Origin: Canna indica
Lineage: Eukaryota; Streptophyta; Magnoliopsida; Zingiberales; Cannaceae
Assembly: GCA_034359265.1 (NCBI GenBank)
Contig: CP136891.1
Coordinates: 85,082,001-85,146,000, forward strand
Reading direction: 5' to 3'
Length of the DNA: 64,000 nucleotides
The translations under genes were made by a program, and so were the position numbers. Below the pieces are notes generated by a model that saw only the letters and a program-made list of their open reading frames with translations, ran no database searches and was not told the origin of the DNA. Each line of letters begins with the position of its first letter. Position 1 is the first letter of the stretch. Of this stretch, positions 35,178 to 48,433 are shown one piece after another.

Positions 35178-38100
35178 TTAATCTGATCGTGGACGGCTGG
35201 AACCGCTCTTAAGGCGATTGTTGTACAGTGGCAACAGCGAACGAGATCCGTGTTTCCTCCTTCCAAAACACCGCCAATAAATGAGTAGAGCGAACAGCAA
35301 TATACCAAGTGGAATCGCCCATCTGTCCCAGTAACCAAAATGTAAAGAAAAATATCAATACAAAAAACTTGCATGCGATGTGGCAAGCAATATGCAATAG
35401 ACATAAAAATATGTAAGAAATTGAGAAAAATCTTGCCTGTCCAAATCAAGAACAGGACTATATACGATAGTCTCCCAGGTAGACACAATAACGTGCCAAG
35501 CAGGATTATAGTATAATGACTCGGATGACCAGAACATTCTTGTATATGTCTCCAAGAAAATAAACATTGCCCAACCAGCAACCTCCACCAAAATGAACTT
35601 GATGATAAACCGACCCACTATGGCTACAATAAGCGAGAAAGTCACCAACCAGTTGCAAAGTCTCTGATTGTAATCCTTGATGAAAAGGGATCGAGATTTC
35701 CCAAGCATCTGAAAGAAAATGGACCAAATTTATAGACAGGTATAATTCATTTGGTTCACTAATAAAAAGTTTATATCATCTAAAGTGCATAGCCTTCATA
35801 CAAATAACAATAGATGTTATACTGATTAATATAGAAATTCAGCTCAGTATATTATAACTTACAATTCTCGGAGTCAGAAATTACGTATACACATCCGATT
35901 ATTGTAAAATATAAACTACACTAGTTTAGATTTGTCTTGAATAATGATTGGATATTCACCATCTATTAATAGCATGGATTCTGTATAACAATTCACAGCA
36001 TCGCTGATGCTAGCAAAGCACCTATCAAGTGCATGAGTTTTTAAGGAGAAGACTTCCCAGAAAATGGAACATTTTGGGTTGTATAAGAGGTTTTGAAACA
36101 AGGTTGGCGACTTTTAGAGTTGCAACAATTGAAGCGAAAGCAGCAAGCATTAACAACTAATAGCCATGGCAAAGCACCTCAAGAATGAAATAATGCCATT
36201 TCCTTCTGAAAAGCAAATACCATTTGGAGTACTCATTTCCTCAAGAATGAAGTAATGTCATTTTCAACCCTAACCCTACTATAGCTTTCTTTCCTGTAAT
36301 AATATATTTAATCCCATAGTGCAGTCAACAGAAAATTAAATGTATAAGCATGCAACTGGTTTTGGATGGCATACCTTATTCATCTTCTGCTTGTACATTT
36401 CTTTCGAAGGTCCAACACACTCTCTCTCAAAAGTTTGATTGCACTGAAGAAAACCAGCATTGAATTTCGCCATGGAAGGCAGTCGCATAACTTGAAGGTG
36501 ATCCATTGTATCCTCACATTCAGAGTATCTGGCTTCGCACAGTTTTGATGACTGATATTGATTTGTCAGAAAAAATGTTCTAAATACCTGACAATGAGAG
36601 ATACATAACTTATAAGAATATTATAGAAAACATGAAAGAGATGCCACAGTAAACTAAAATGATAAGAGCAGATATGCCCGAAAAAAGAGGGTTTACATGA
36701 ATATCCAAAATGGGCCAGCATTTACTCAAGAGGGGATTTAGATAATCAATCTTATTAGATGAAACTTGAAGTTTATATTTAATGCACATTAAACAACTAC
36801 TAATGCCTAAATTCACTTGAGATCATGTTACAAATACCATTTCAGTCATTAGAACAAAAATTCAATTCAATAATTGGAATCTCGGATGTCCTAAACATGG
36901 TCCCAAATGCTAGTCTCTTCTTTTACATTCAAAAAAGAACTGCGGCTACAAACACTGTTAGGCATGGATTCACTCACACAAATAATTAACCATAAAACAG
37001 TGAGGACAAACAAGAGAAGGAAAAGAAACCATATAATGTTTGTTTCTATCTTTACAATTTGTTTCTTTAGATTTTTCATGATTCCTTTTCTAAAGAAGTT
37101 ATAGATGTCCATGTACTAAAGCCTGAAACATTCATTGTCCTACTACCAAAAATCAAAACAAAGTATTTCTTCATAGCCAAGGAAACCACATCCCTTAATT
37201 CGATCATGGGATTAGAAATAGAAAAGGAGATTTAGAAAATTGAATTAAAAAAGAAAGGATATGCTTTGAAAATTGAAATGAACTCATTCGGTATATGGCT
37301 CTAAATAAATAATTGGTTAAACTATTAAATTTCTTAGATTGAAAAGGACTCCACTATGACAAAAGGCACTTAGCGAAATTTCATATCCTTGTTAGATAAA
37401 CTCAACAAGAAAATATATGCAAATGGTTTATACAGAATTAAAGGATACAGATGTAAGTCCAAAGGTTGTGTGACATATTATGCAAAAAGGACCCTAGCCA
37501 TTGACAATTGTCAATTATAGCACCAATATATTTCTTACAGTCCCTATATACTGTTAAGAGCTAACCAGAGGTTCAGGCAAACTGCGGTTCTAATAGCCAT
37601 TATTTGGCAGCTTTGTTGACCTAGGTGAATTGAACAGAACTGCAAATATATACCCTTATCAGTAGGCCATTTCAAACACAATTAACTTTGAGCATTAGAC
37701 TGCACCTTTTGTATTTCATCATCCAGCTTTATGAATGATCGTTCGGCGTGATTCCGACCAAAATGCTGGTGATCAAACAACTTTTTGGCTTCACCCCTTG
37801 ATTCTTCATGAACCTCCTGCAACCTGTTCTCTTCTACTGGTAGCCGCAAAATGTCCATCCGTTGACTATATAATTTCAAGCAACGCTCAAGAATCACCTT
37901 ATTAAAAACCTCAACAATAGAACCTGTGGATGGTATTTCTCCTTGATTCAAGGCATCAAGGATCTGAAAAGAAACAAGGGGATAAAATAACTAGCATCAC
38001 CAGAACAAATAAAATTTGAGTTGGCACTTTTATGGCTGCATAGAGAACCATAGGTATCAAGGGACAACAACAATTTCAAACAGAATTGAGGGAATGAGCA

Positions 38101-41100
38101 CAAACTCTTGGAAATTACCTGCTCCAAGAAAGCAACGAACTCCTTTCCATTTAGAGGTTTTCCCTGGACAATTTTTGGACGTATGATTGAGGAAACAACT
38201 TCTTTCAACTGCTCCCTCTTTTTCACATACGATTGATCCAATTCATTGTCCTTCATATCACAAAGTTTTGTCCTTTGAAGATGAGGCTGCCAAGAGTTTC
38301 ATTGCTCTTATAAGCATGGTTTCAGTGCAGACAATAAATATATATACGCTAAATTACACAAACATATAGTAACAACCAAGTGAGAGCAGCACAAGTTTAA
38401 ACAATAAATTTCAATGTCAACAAGAAAATTGTGTCAGACAAATACTTAACTTATTTCCATAGCAATTCATAAACAACCAACCAACAACACAAGGAACCAT
38501 TTGTCAGTAATAACAATGAGGAACCAAATCATAATGTGCATGCTTTTGTAAAGAGAAAACAATTGTTTATAGATATGCAAAACAAAATTTCTAAAATAAT
38601 TCCAGATTTTCGGCTTATACAATTATTGTCATTAGAATAACAGCTATATCACAAGGGAATTTAACCAAAAAGCACCTGTGGTAAACTAAAGGCAGTACTA
38701 TTGTCGCCCATTACTGCCAAGGAGTCTCGAATTTGGTTAACCTGATTTGCCACATTATAATAAATAAAAAAATTAAATTAAGGAAGGGGAAAGGAGAGAA
38801 AAGTATATATTTTCATTCATGCGCCAAACTTTGATTTGTTTTTGGCCAAATACCTTACCTGATCAATGTTTTTGTCACCTGAAATCATAATAAATTTGAT
38901 ACAAATTATTAGGCTCCATTATAAGACTGACACAAACATTAAATGTGCACAAACAAAGTACAGCTAAGACTGACCATTGCTGTTTGGTACATGCTGGAGG
39001 GCTTCATTCACCATTTGTTGAACAGACTTTCCTTCTGTACGATGAAACAAAAAAAAATTGGTGAAATATGCATATTAATGACACAAGGCAGGTAGACATT
39101 GTTAAATTTTATGACATAAGAGATGCAGTACAGTGTAGATTTAAAAAACTGGGACGAAAAGAAAGTGCAACAAATATATAATGTGTGTGTGTGTGTGACA
39201 AGCTTGACATGCTACTCTCTTATTATAACATTTTGCCATATATCCTGGCCATACATCTCAATTTTCAAACCTTGGCTGTAGTTAGCATTATATTTGGCAA
39301 AATATTTCATCCTTAATTTTTTTTTGCCCAGCAGTAATTAGTCAAGACCAATGGAAGGCATTTTTATTAACACCTAGCATGTACTATAATCATTATTTAA
39401 ACTGTTACCATGGTGAAGATAAAAATAATTAACTTACGCAGAAAATCTCGTTGGATAAGCCATAGCAGCTTAGCAGGCTCAAAAGCAACATCTTGGCCCT
39501 GTATAAAATCATAAATGCCCAACAATGTCAATAATTATAAGATCTATTTTGCCAAAGCATGAGGAACATGGTAATAAGAGATTACCTTCACTCTGACCTC
39601 CATGAAGCAACAGGTGAGTAACAGATGTAACAGTTAGAATGAGAAAAGCAACAAATAACAATGAATAAATTTTTGCATTAACATAATTCAGAAGTAGACC
39701 TTCCATAAAATTCCTCTGCAATTTCAACAGCAAATGATAACCGAGATATATCAGCCTCACGGATCTATAACATGAACCACCAAAACAGAGAAATTGAACC
39801 GTCAATAATGGAATCAAATTAATATAGCTTGACTTGTATTTAAGAATAGTATACTAGCCCCCATTATGGACTGATGAAATTTCCACCAGATAGAAAACAA
39901 ACCGTCTCAGGGAGATTATAAATTAGCACAGAGCTCATAACTGTAGCTAGAGCAAAGATCCTGTAGATGGGAAAAACAAATTGAATATGCAGATTGTATT
40001 TGATACAATTTTTTTATTTATTTTCGGAATTACCTATCATCATAAACATTTGATTTTCCGACACTTTCAAATCCTTCTGTGTCAAGGTACAAGACAGACA
40101 CTTTTCTTCCATCAATATCCATTTCGATTGGTGTACCCCAAACCCATATTCCTACATCAAAAGATATTGGCTTACTAAAAAGATAAAGCATAAGACAGAA
40201 ATGTAGCATGACAAAGACTGCAAAAACGCCAGAGAAATCAGTGTCCACTAACCTTTTGTTTTAGTATCGCGCATATGTCCAACCCCAAAACCTGCACAAA
40301 AGAATCAAGGTTCAACCTTAGCCTGGAAAAGTTTGACGAAAGAGAAAAAAGTAAAAACAATTAGAAGTGCACCTTCATCACATGACAGTGAGAGAAGTTG
40401 GTTGAGAAGAAAGGATTTTCCTGAGCGATATGGACCAATAACCTGAGAGAGAGAGAGAGCAGTTAAAAAATTCCAATTGATAATTACAATACTACAATAG
40501 TATGATTTTCCTACAGATCTAAGTTACCACATTGACATTATCTAGAAGCATTTAATTATATCCATTCTTATATGCACTGCCAGAACACTATTTGGTGGAG
40601 AGGAAGAATCATCATTGACAATTTCAAGGAAAACTATAATGTAAACACACTGTAAAGAGACTTTTTCAAAAAAAATAGGAACGCTAATAGTACAGGAATA
40701 TTTTGAAAGAACAATTTTATAGTTTGCAAAACCTGCATAGATCAGGAAACATTAGAGGAAACAGAGTTTGGATTGGCAGGAGTGACTGGACCATATTTGC
40801 AGGATTTATCATTTCTATAAGATGAAAAATTGATAAAAAGTGGGAAAACTATATATATAATATAACACGATATGTTTTGCAGTTTTCAAATTTCTGTATA
40901 AATGCAATGATACTTGAAATAAATTTGGTTTGGCTCATAAAACTTAGTTCTAACAGCTTGAAATAAATTTAGTTCAAGCTGTTAAAGTTAAACCTATTTT
41001 ACGTAGGAATGAGCAAAAATTCCCAATTGAAAATTCAAATTTGGAAACAAATTTGATTTGTATTATTGTTTTTTTCTCAATACAAAAAATTCAAATTATT

Positions 41101-42779
41101 CTGATGCAAATGTGTGGTAAATTTGCTTTGCATTTCAACTGAATCTGGTTTATGCAATCAATGAGTTCATGATTCACATGGCCAAAAAAAATTAACAAGT
41201 ACTTAAATTAATCAAAGTAAATAATATTCTAAATGGATGAAAAGGAGTTACAAAATTTTCTAAAGTGATGGATATTTTAACTCATTTGCAGCAAGCTCTA
41301 AAGATACCACTTACGGCAACAGCAGCTATAGGGTTTGTAATTCTCTCAATTGCCTCCAAGCCTTCTCTTGAAAGACGGAGTTTTGTGTGCTCAGAATCTG
41401 GCTCCACAATAGGGAACCTGCAAAACAAGGGCCGAGCTAAGACCCATATACACCAAAGAATCTTTCATGCTAAGTCAACAAAAAAGGATACTCCAATATT
41501 CCCTTTCCCCAAACCTTATCCATGATGATTTTAAGAATAGTAAACATAAATATATTATTTTTCTGTAAAGATGAGGAAAAATTGCACCTTTCTCGAAATA
41601 TCCTAAACTGAAACATGTGCCTTGACCTAACAAGATGACCAAATATATAGATTTTGGCTTCAGTCCTTGCCCTTTTCATTAAAAAAATGATGCAACGGCT
41701 TTCTACTCCTTCCATACACAAACGATCGTTTCATAGCTCCAGGATACCACATCTCTAATAGGCAGGTATCTCTTCCAATAAGCATTCAGACTGAATTTTG
41801 AATATTATGAATTTCCAAGACACCACAATGAAGTTTGCTACTTAATCATACAAAACTCTGATGATGAATTTTGTCGTTACACAAATAGAGGCATTAAGCT
41901 ACATATATATAAATTAGATGTGTGCCAAAGCTTGAAGACCATACCATGGAGCTAATCCCTGCATGGAAACTCAGACGACATGCAGAGACCAAAATGAAAT
42001 CAAGAATAGAGGAAGTTTGAGTCTATTGGGATGTAGGGAAAGTGTGGCATGCCATTATGTCAAGAAAGAGCTGCATAGGCAACTCTTCATATGACATCCC
42101 ACATGGCATCCGATGTGGGTACTGTACATGAAGCCAGTGTGGCGTAGTTGGATGGAGAACAAGGCATAACTCAAATGTCACAGACGGATAAAAGTTTGCT
42201 GATGGCAATGTGGTATCAGGTTGACACAGTACTTAAGAGCAGCGCAAAGGAGCAGAAGAAGATCCCCCATGAGCCGTGTTGGTTTGGTCAGAGACAATTG
42301 TTAATTGAGGTTCGGAGACTAGTGCAAAGGCGCAAAATATCATCTCTACTTTATTCTCGTTGGAAAGGGATGATTGAATGAATAAACCGCTTGATTCAAG
42401 TGGATAACAAATGGAGATAGATAACTAACAAGCAGACTTCTACAGATAACCTCTATCATTATAGTAATGAATCCAACATCATTGTTATCGTCAACCTACT
42501 CTACAAAATGCCCTAGTAAAGTAGTTCTCACAAATACATTTGCAACTGTCGGCAACCACAAACAAAGATGAACTAATTTTGCAATTTTCCATAACACAAG
42601 TAATTCCTAATTCACCGACGCCAAGCTTACACGAAAGCTTACGGACAACAGATAGAAAACCAATAAAAGAGGTCAACTTACGCTCTGCGAAGATCAACCG
42701 GATCATCAGAGGAACCGGCTACCAATAGCCAGCCAAAGAGCACCACCCAGACCGCGAAAACCCGCAAGAAAGCAACCAT
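35178..42779 (-). CDS. guanylate-binding family GTPase (GBP/atlastin-like) with C-terminal membrane segments
   Basis: Large dynamin-superfamily GTPase, likely acting at an endomembrane. Exons (5' to 3'): 42682-42779, 41315-41417, 40373-40442, 40253-40291, 40034-40151, 39903-39960, 39700-39764, 39586-39592, 39438-39498, 38975-39034, 38859-38878, 38676-38741, 38119-38286, 37706-37963, 36375-36587, 35437-35708, 35178-35322. They join to 606 residues, close to the roughly 600-aa Arabidopsis relative At2g38840. Residues 1-22 form a signal or anchor segment. GTPase motifs: P-loop GPYRSGKS (70-77), a Thr in HMRDTKTKG, LDTEGF (126-131) and the GBP-specific QRDF (202-205). A helical GBP C-domain follows. 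Hydrophobic segments span about 487-520 and WAIPLGILLFALLIYW (560-575). Exon 8 is only 7 nt, and the last intron starts GC. Confidence 0.94.
39586..39592 (-). other. 7-nt microexon of the GBP gene
   Basis: Read on the minus strand as GGTCAG|AGTGAAG|GTAATC. It completes the Arg codon left by exon 7 (phase 2) and adds Val-Lys, giving EEFYGRVKGQDVAFEP, the sequence expected for this family. Without it the frame shifts and Val-Lys is lost. Confidence 0.85.
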
Positions 42780-43417
42780 CTTTCGTCGTTCGCTACCTCC
42801 CAGTCTCGGATCTCATCGAGCAAATCCCACCGAGCTCCCAGATCCGGGGCGCCGCCTCGAAGAAGAGCTACAAGGAGAGAGATCTTCCCCCCGGCTACAA
42901 GATAAGCATCGCTTCCGCGCCGCACTGTGGAGATCCCCAGAGCGAATTCACGAGGGAAGGAAAAGGAATCGAAATCTTCGGGGCGGGGTTTCGTCGGGGG
43001 GAGGGAGAGGGAGAGGCGAAGAGAGAGACAAGGGACGAGTGAAGACTTGGGAGAAAGAACAGGCTTTGAGATTTGAACCGTTCTAATGCGACAATTTAAC
43101 CCCTCCGCCCTCTTTAAGATCGATCCGACGGCTCCCGCTGCTTCAAGATTGGGGTCAGCCGACGATGGACGGTTATGCTAATTAGATTAAAATAAGTCAG
43201 TTTCATGTCTCCCGAGACAAGAAGACTTTGTCATAAATAACAATTTCCACCATTACAGCAATTATTATAAGCATGGATTAAGGTAGTAATTTAGGCATTT
43301 ATTTTAGCATTAATGTTGCTCTCAATTTAAACCAATATTAGAATTTACTCTATTTATATGCAACAAATAATTGTGGATTTTGTTCAACAAATTGGCATTT
43401 TTAAGGCAAGTTGGAAG
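42780..43417 (-). promoter_or_regulatory. GBP 5' leader and promoter region
   Basis: A GC-richer stretch (42780-43080) directly upstream of the ATG probably holds the leader, with purine-rich GGGAGAGGGAGAGG sequence (pyrimidine-rich on the mRNA strand). Beyond 43090 the composition returns to AT-rich. No clear TATA box was seen on the minus strand. Confidence 0.45.
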
Positions 43418-43999
43418 TAGAGATAGTCAACCAGGCGGGGCGGGTAGAGGGATGTCTATTCGCTATTTGTTTCGCAAAATATATAAGTACTCGTTACCCG
43501 TTTAATTTTTTGCTGATATCAAAAATGAATACTCATTTAATTATCCGTGGGAGGACGAATACTCACAAATATTGGTGGGTACCCATGACACTTTAAAAAA
43601 TGTAAAATAATTATAACATTTTGATAACAAGTTCAAATATAAATATACTACACAAGGTTATAAATACAATATCTTAAAATATAAACTACAAATATTTCTC
43701 AATATCATCATAAAGTTTTAAAACATAAATGTCTTCAAATATAAATTACAAATATTTCTCAACATCAACACAAAATTTTAAAACATAAAATTTTGAACAT
43801 AAGATCAATTTACTTGTTTTCGCAGATAACAAGTACCCGCGAGGTACAGGTACGATAATACTTGTACCCGACCCATATAATAAACGAGTAAAAAAATTAT
43901 CCGCGAAATCCCCGTAAATAAAAAACTAACACCCATACCCATCTAAAATGAGTAAATACCCGCAGGTATCCACCTAAACAAGTATTATTGTCATCTCTA
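43418..43999. mobile_element. hAT-like MITE upstream of the GBP gene
   Basis: Ends TAGAGATAGTCAACCAGGCGGG (left) and TAGAGATGACAATAATAC (right, reverse complement) match the TAGAGATGRC-type ends of plant hAT MITEs. The flanking 8-mers GTTGGAAG (43410-43417) and GTAGAAAG (44000-44007) agree at 6 of 8 positions, as an old duplication would. Inside are two diverged tandem units around ATAAAYTACAAATATTTCTC. Confidence 0.7.
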
Positions 44000-45090
44000 G
44001 TAGAAAGGACTTCTTGATTACTAAAATGATATTAAAATGTAGGATTGTTATTTGATGGTGATATATTATAGCAAAGAAGAACTGAGTTTGGTCTATCGAG
44101 CACTAGCTTAGTAGCTTAGTAGCTTAGTGGTTAAACATTTATGGTATGTTTACTTTATTTGATGGGATTGGATAATAAATGAGGATGAATTGAATATAAT
44201 TTTTTAAAATTTGGTATATGCCGAATATAATATTAATTTTATACTAATTTTCTTTTAATTCATGCACTAAACAAATAATGAATATTAATCGATTCTTTAT
44301 CATATCCTTATATATCTTATGAAGCAAACATGTACCCGAAGGTTATATTATATAAATGATTCTATTTGTGGAGTATTTCGAACATATTTTGGAGATGTGT
44401 ATGTTTTATATAATAGCTATCTTATACCGTTTATTTTTTAAAATTATATTTAAAAGTAAGTTTGTGTTTCTTGAATAAAAAATTAATTGATTATAACTAA
44501 ATGGAAAAAAATCATCAATTATTTCATAATTTCAAGGAGGGGTTTATGTTTGGATTAGGAGACTCTAGTCGAGTGACTCGTAAGTTTAAAACTAATAATA
44601 CGTGTATTAAACAATAACATTTGGTATATATGTATATTAAAAGTTTTTTATTTATTAAAAAAAATAGGTGGAAAGATGATTTTCCAAAGTTATTTTTCAA
44701 AATAATTTAAGCATTCCCAATTTTGAAATTGGTTTGAAATTTATTTTGAGAATGAATTGATTAGGAGTAAATTGAGTAGAATCAAAATCGATTGATTCTA
44801 GTCAAAGTTTACTATAATTTGATGAACTAATATATTGCTCACAGCTTGCATTAGTCTGGTCAAATAAGCTTTACTTTCTTTTTTTAGTATATATATATAA
44901 AATTAAGCGCACATGACTTCCCTAATCGGAACAGTTTGTTCCTCCCTATAAGGTATGGAGCCAACGTATAGGCTATTCGCCTTGACCGGGAAAGCACAAG
45001 TTCACCTCACCCTTGACGACCCTCGAACTTGTACTTTCCTTTCGGTCGCTAGTTGTTTGTTGCTAGCAATTGCTGTCCTACGGACGGACA

Positions 45091-45092
<2 letters not shown>

Positions 45093-45125
<33 letters not shown>
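45093..45125. repeat. (TA)n microsatellite
   Basis: About 16 uninterrupted AT/TA units at the edge of the GC-richer island. Confidence 0.95.
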
Positions 45126-45130
<5 letters not shown>

Positions 45131-46052
45131 TTGTTTAAAGATAAAATCAAGGGCAAGAATCATAATTGCAAATCAAATTAAATTGTCTATCAACAAATAT
45201 TGAAAAGGAAAATTAAACCAATTAAGCCAAGTCAAGTGTTAATTGAGCTTCCGATTATTTTTTCCCGAATAATTGAATTTTTCGCCTGTTAGAAAATCAA
45301 AATTTAAATTTAAATTTCATAACCATAAGTCAAAAGCCAACCCAAAAACCATACAATTATTGAGTTAATTTCATATTTATATTTTTCATATTATATTTTC
45401 CTTGTATAATAGTGATTGATTGCTCAAACATGTAAATTTTATGTTTGCATACAATGCAATCCTTTACTATTAATTTGTATATTTATACTGTTTTATTTGT
45501 TATAATTGATGGGTCATTTTCTATAGCTAGTTCTACTTAAACTCTGGATAAGCCCAAAGGCTTGATCCATCACTACTAAAGTTCTGTCAGGATGTGCTAC
45601 AATTATTATTAAAAAAATATTAATAGGAAGTGCAATCAATTTGCACAAAATTGGTTGATCCACTGCTAGCTTAACGATGAATTGTCAATGAATCATGAAT
45701 TCGGTCACTAATTATAGCATTTTTTGCGTCTTTTTTTACGTCTATATATGTGTAAATTTTGTAATGCACTTTGTGCGTATATTTTCATATTTATGTACGT
45801 TTTATAATGACTATATTATAAAAATTATTTTTCATTTTAAAAAATTGCACAAGATTATAGGCACTTGTTCGCAGAATTCACTGTTTTAACTTTTGAGCTA
45901 ATGATGTACCATAAAAGAGCATGATCAAATTAGATTTGTTAGACAAGTGTTAATCTCATTGCTATATAGTAAAATTGGCATGAAGGAAGTATGCAAATTC
46001 ATCTAAATGAGAATTTTTCTCGATACAAGCTTGTTTTCAATAATAATTGGTA

Positions 46053-46154
46053 GCATCTCATTATTGAATTGTGCGACAACGCATCTCATTATTGAATTGT
46101 GCGAAATCTGTTGTCGAGATGTGTAATGCGAAATCTGTTGTCGAGATGTGTAAT
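46053..46154. repeat. two adjacent tandem duplications
   Basis: GCATCTCATTATTGAATTGTGCGA occurs at 46053-46076 and 46081-46104. The overlapping 27-bp unit starting GCGAAATCTGTTGTCGAGAT occurs at 46101-46127 and 46128-46154. All copies are identical, so the duplications look recent. Confidence 0.9.
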
Positions 46155-48433
46155 ACTAAAATTGATTGTTATTGATCTATTAATATCATGGGCGCATACA
46201 AGATTTTAAACACGAGGAACATAAAAAGATTTAAAATCAAAATTAGGATGTTCAGTTATAATTTAGGGTGCGAGGGCTTACCCCGCAGTACTGTATAATA
46301 TTTTTATATAACTTGCAAAGGTTTTCAAGGAATTTCATCACTATTTTTCTATGAGAATGGGTAAATAGTACCGGATCAGATTTATAATTTTAGGTCAGAT
46401 AAATGACATACGAGTCGGGACATATATTTTTTAATTTTTTTTAAAAAAATGAGAGACAAAATATCCCTATTTACCAACATATATATATATATATACGCCC
46501 CTGATTAATATAATTATTAATGATATTTTATTTTTGACGAGAAAATTGGACATTGTTCGATTTAAATTTCTTCAAAGATGTAAAAATGACGGTGCAAATT
46601 ATTTTACTTTAATTTGATTTTATTAATAATATCTTTATTTTTTATATAAAAATCGTGTTTTCAATCATTTTCCTTACAACAGACATGTACAAATAAACGC
46701 ACATCAAATAAATTAAATAAAAAATAAGGATTTTTCTACGGAGTGCCATGAGAACAATGTAAGAAGTATTTCTTATTCATACTCATCTTTGAAAATATAA
46801 TGGTCGATATCCTATTTAATACTTTTCATCTAATTTTGTTATCTCTTTATCAAAAAAATTAGACATGAATTCTAAATTCAAAAAACAAAACAAATAAATA
46901 AATTGATTAGATTCTGAACCAATAGCATCACATGCTTGTAAAATTCATGTTAACATACCACCAAGTTAATAGCACAACTAGCAAATAAGAAAAAATGGAT
47001 TATATTTGTGATAGTACCAAGTATATTACAATTCAAACTAAAATTGTTAAAAACATAAAGTTCATATATAGTAAATATCCTTCCAAAAGTATGAATTTTG
47101 AAGAGTTATATCAAAAAGAACATTTGGTCGAGCTATTCTTTTTTTTTTTGTAACCCAAAAAATGGATTGAAATTAGTACTGATGGCACTATTCCGGATTC
47201 TTTGAATGAGACCTAAAACAAGAGGTCCAGAAGAAGCCATGATGATCACCCAACAGCTGTTGAGAAAGCAGATTGAAAAGATTTCAAGGGCCAAAAGAGT
47301 TGGCAGCCAGTAGCTTTCAGGTAACTAAGCAAGTGCAATTACTGACATTATTATGATGGTTGTCAGCAACTCAGCATTAGGAAGCTCATCAAAAACTTGC
47401 TTATGGGCTAAAGAGTTAAAGGGGTTGAGAAATCACCAATCATGGCTGTCCTTTTAGCTGCACAAAGTGAGAGATTGGACCCCACATTTCATGGTGAACA
47501 AACCTGGAGAACTGGCAACAAAGTTAAAGCAGCAGAGCTGTGAAGGTACACTGCAGGACTAGTAAAAGCCTCCCACTGGTGCAAACTGCAAAGTGATGGC
47601 CTCCTCAGTGCCTCAAAGTTGGGATGGAGAGTGTGGATTCTGTTGGATTGTGCAGAAGTCAGTGGAACACTTCTCTTCAAAGCTCCAGGAAAGCTGTGAT
47701 CATTGCTCCTCCCAAGATTCTCTTCAAACACACAAAAATTTTATCAATTAAAAACATTGGTGGAGAAAATTATTAGGTCAAAAACTAGCAGGGAAAGAAA
47801 AAAACTTAGCATAATTACAATTGGATTTGGATTTTATAAGAACTGAATCCATTGCCAATCCTACCTTGAGTACTTTTTACAGTACTGTCAAGAAAACAAA
47901 AAAAAAGTTACCTTGAGCACTTGTGTAGTATGTACTAGTTGTTTATCACAGATTTGACTATTACAATTTGCTCCAAGTGTTCTCCAATATTTATGTTAGA
48001 TCAGATATTGCCTCTGTTCAACCACCCTGTCTCTCTTTAGGAAACCATGAGAGAAAAAAATATTATTAATAAATAGGTTATATTTCCGAGGTAAATAAGA
48101 TGCGTCACACGTGCATGCATATAAATAACCAGAGCCCAGAAATATATATATAATTATTCATAATATGTAAATATTCATAAAATACTTGAAGATATGGTTG
48201 AATCAAAGCTTGTTCTTCGTGGTAGTAAAAAAGCTCTCCTCTCCTTGCATTTTACAAAACCCTTATTAAAGGGTTAAAAAAAGAGAGAAATTGAAAGAAA
48301 TATCAAATATGATGAAATATACTCGAGATTGGTGATGATTTAGACTCTTAAAAGACGTCATATATCACTCACTCTTTTTTTAAGTAAAAACAAGTAAATA
48401 AAAAAGAAGGCAAAAATAGGAAGACTCAGTGAG

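Larger units (their letters stand above)
44000..48433. other. long AT-rich intergenic region, no gene seen
   Basis: No coding exon was recognised. About 44936-45090 is a GC-richer island of unknown origin, followed by a TA run. About 47160-47730 has more even composition with short ORFs on the minus strand (for example 80 codons at 47489-47731) that match no family I know. The end near 48200-48430 is probably the DUF506 3' UTR. Confidence 0.5.

Noticed and set aside
47660..47705. GCTCCAGGAAAGCTGTGATC resembling a miR396 star strand
   Set aside because: No matching mature miR396 arm lies within hairpin distance.
47489..47731. 80-codon minus-strand ORF
   Set aside because: No recognised motif, no splice context and no related neighbour; could be chance.
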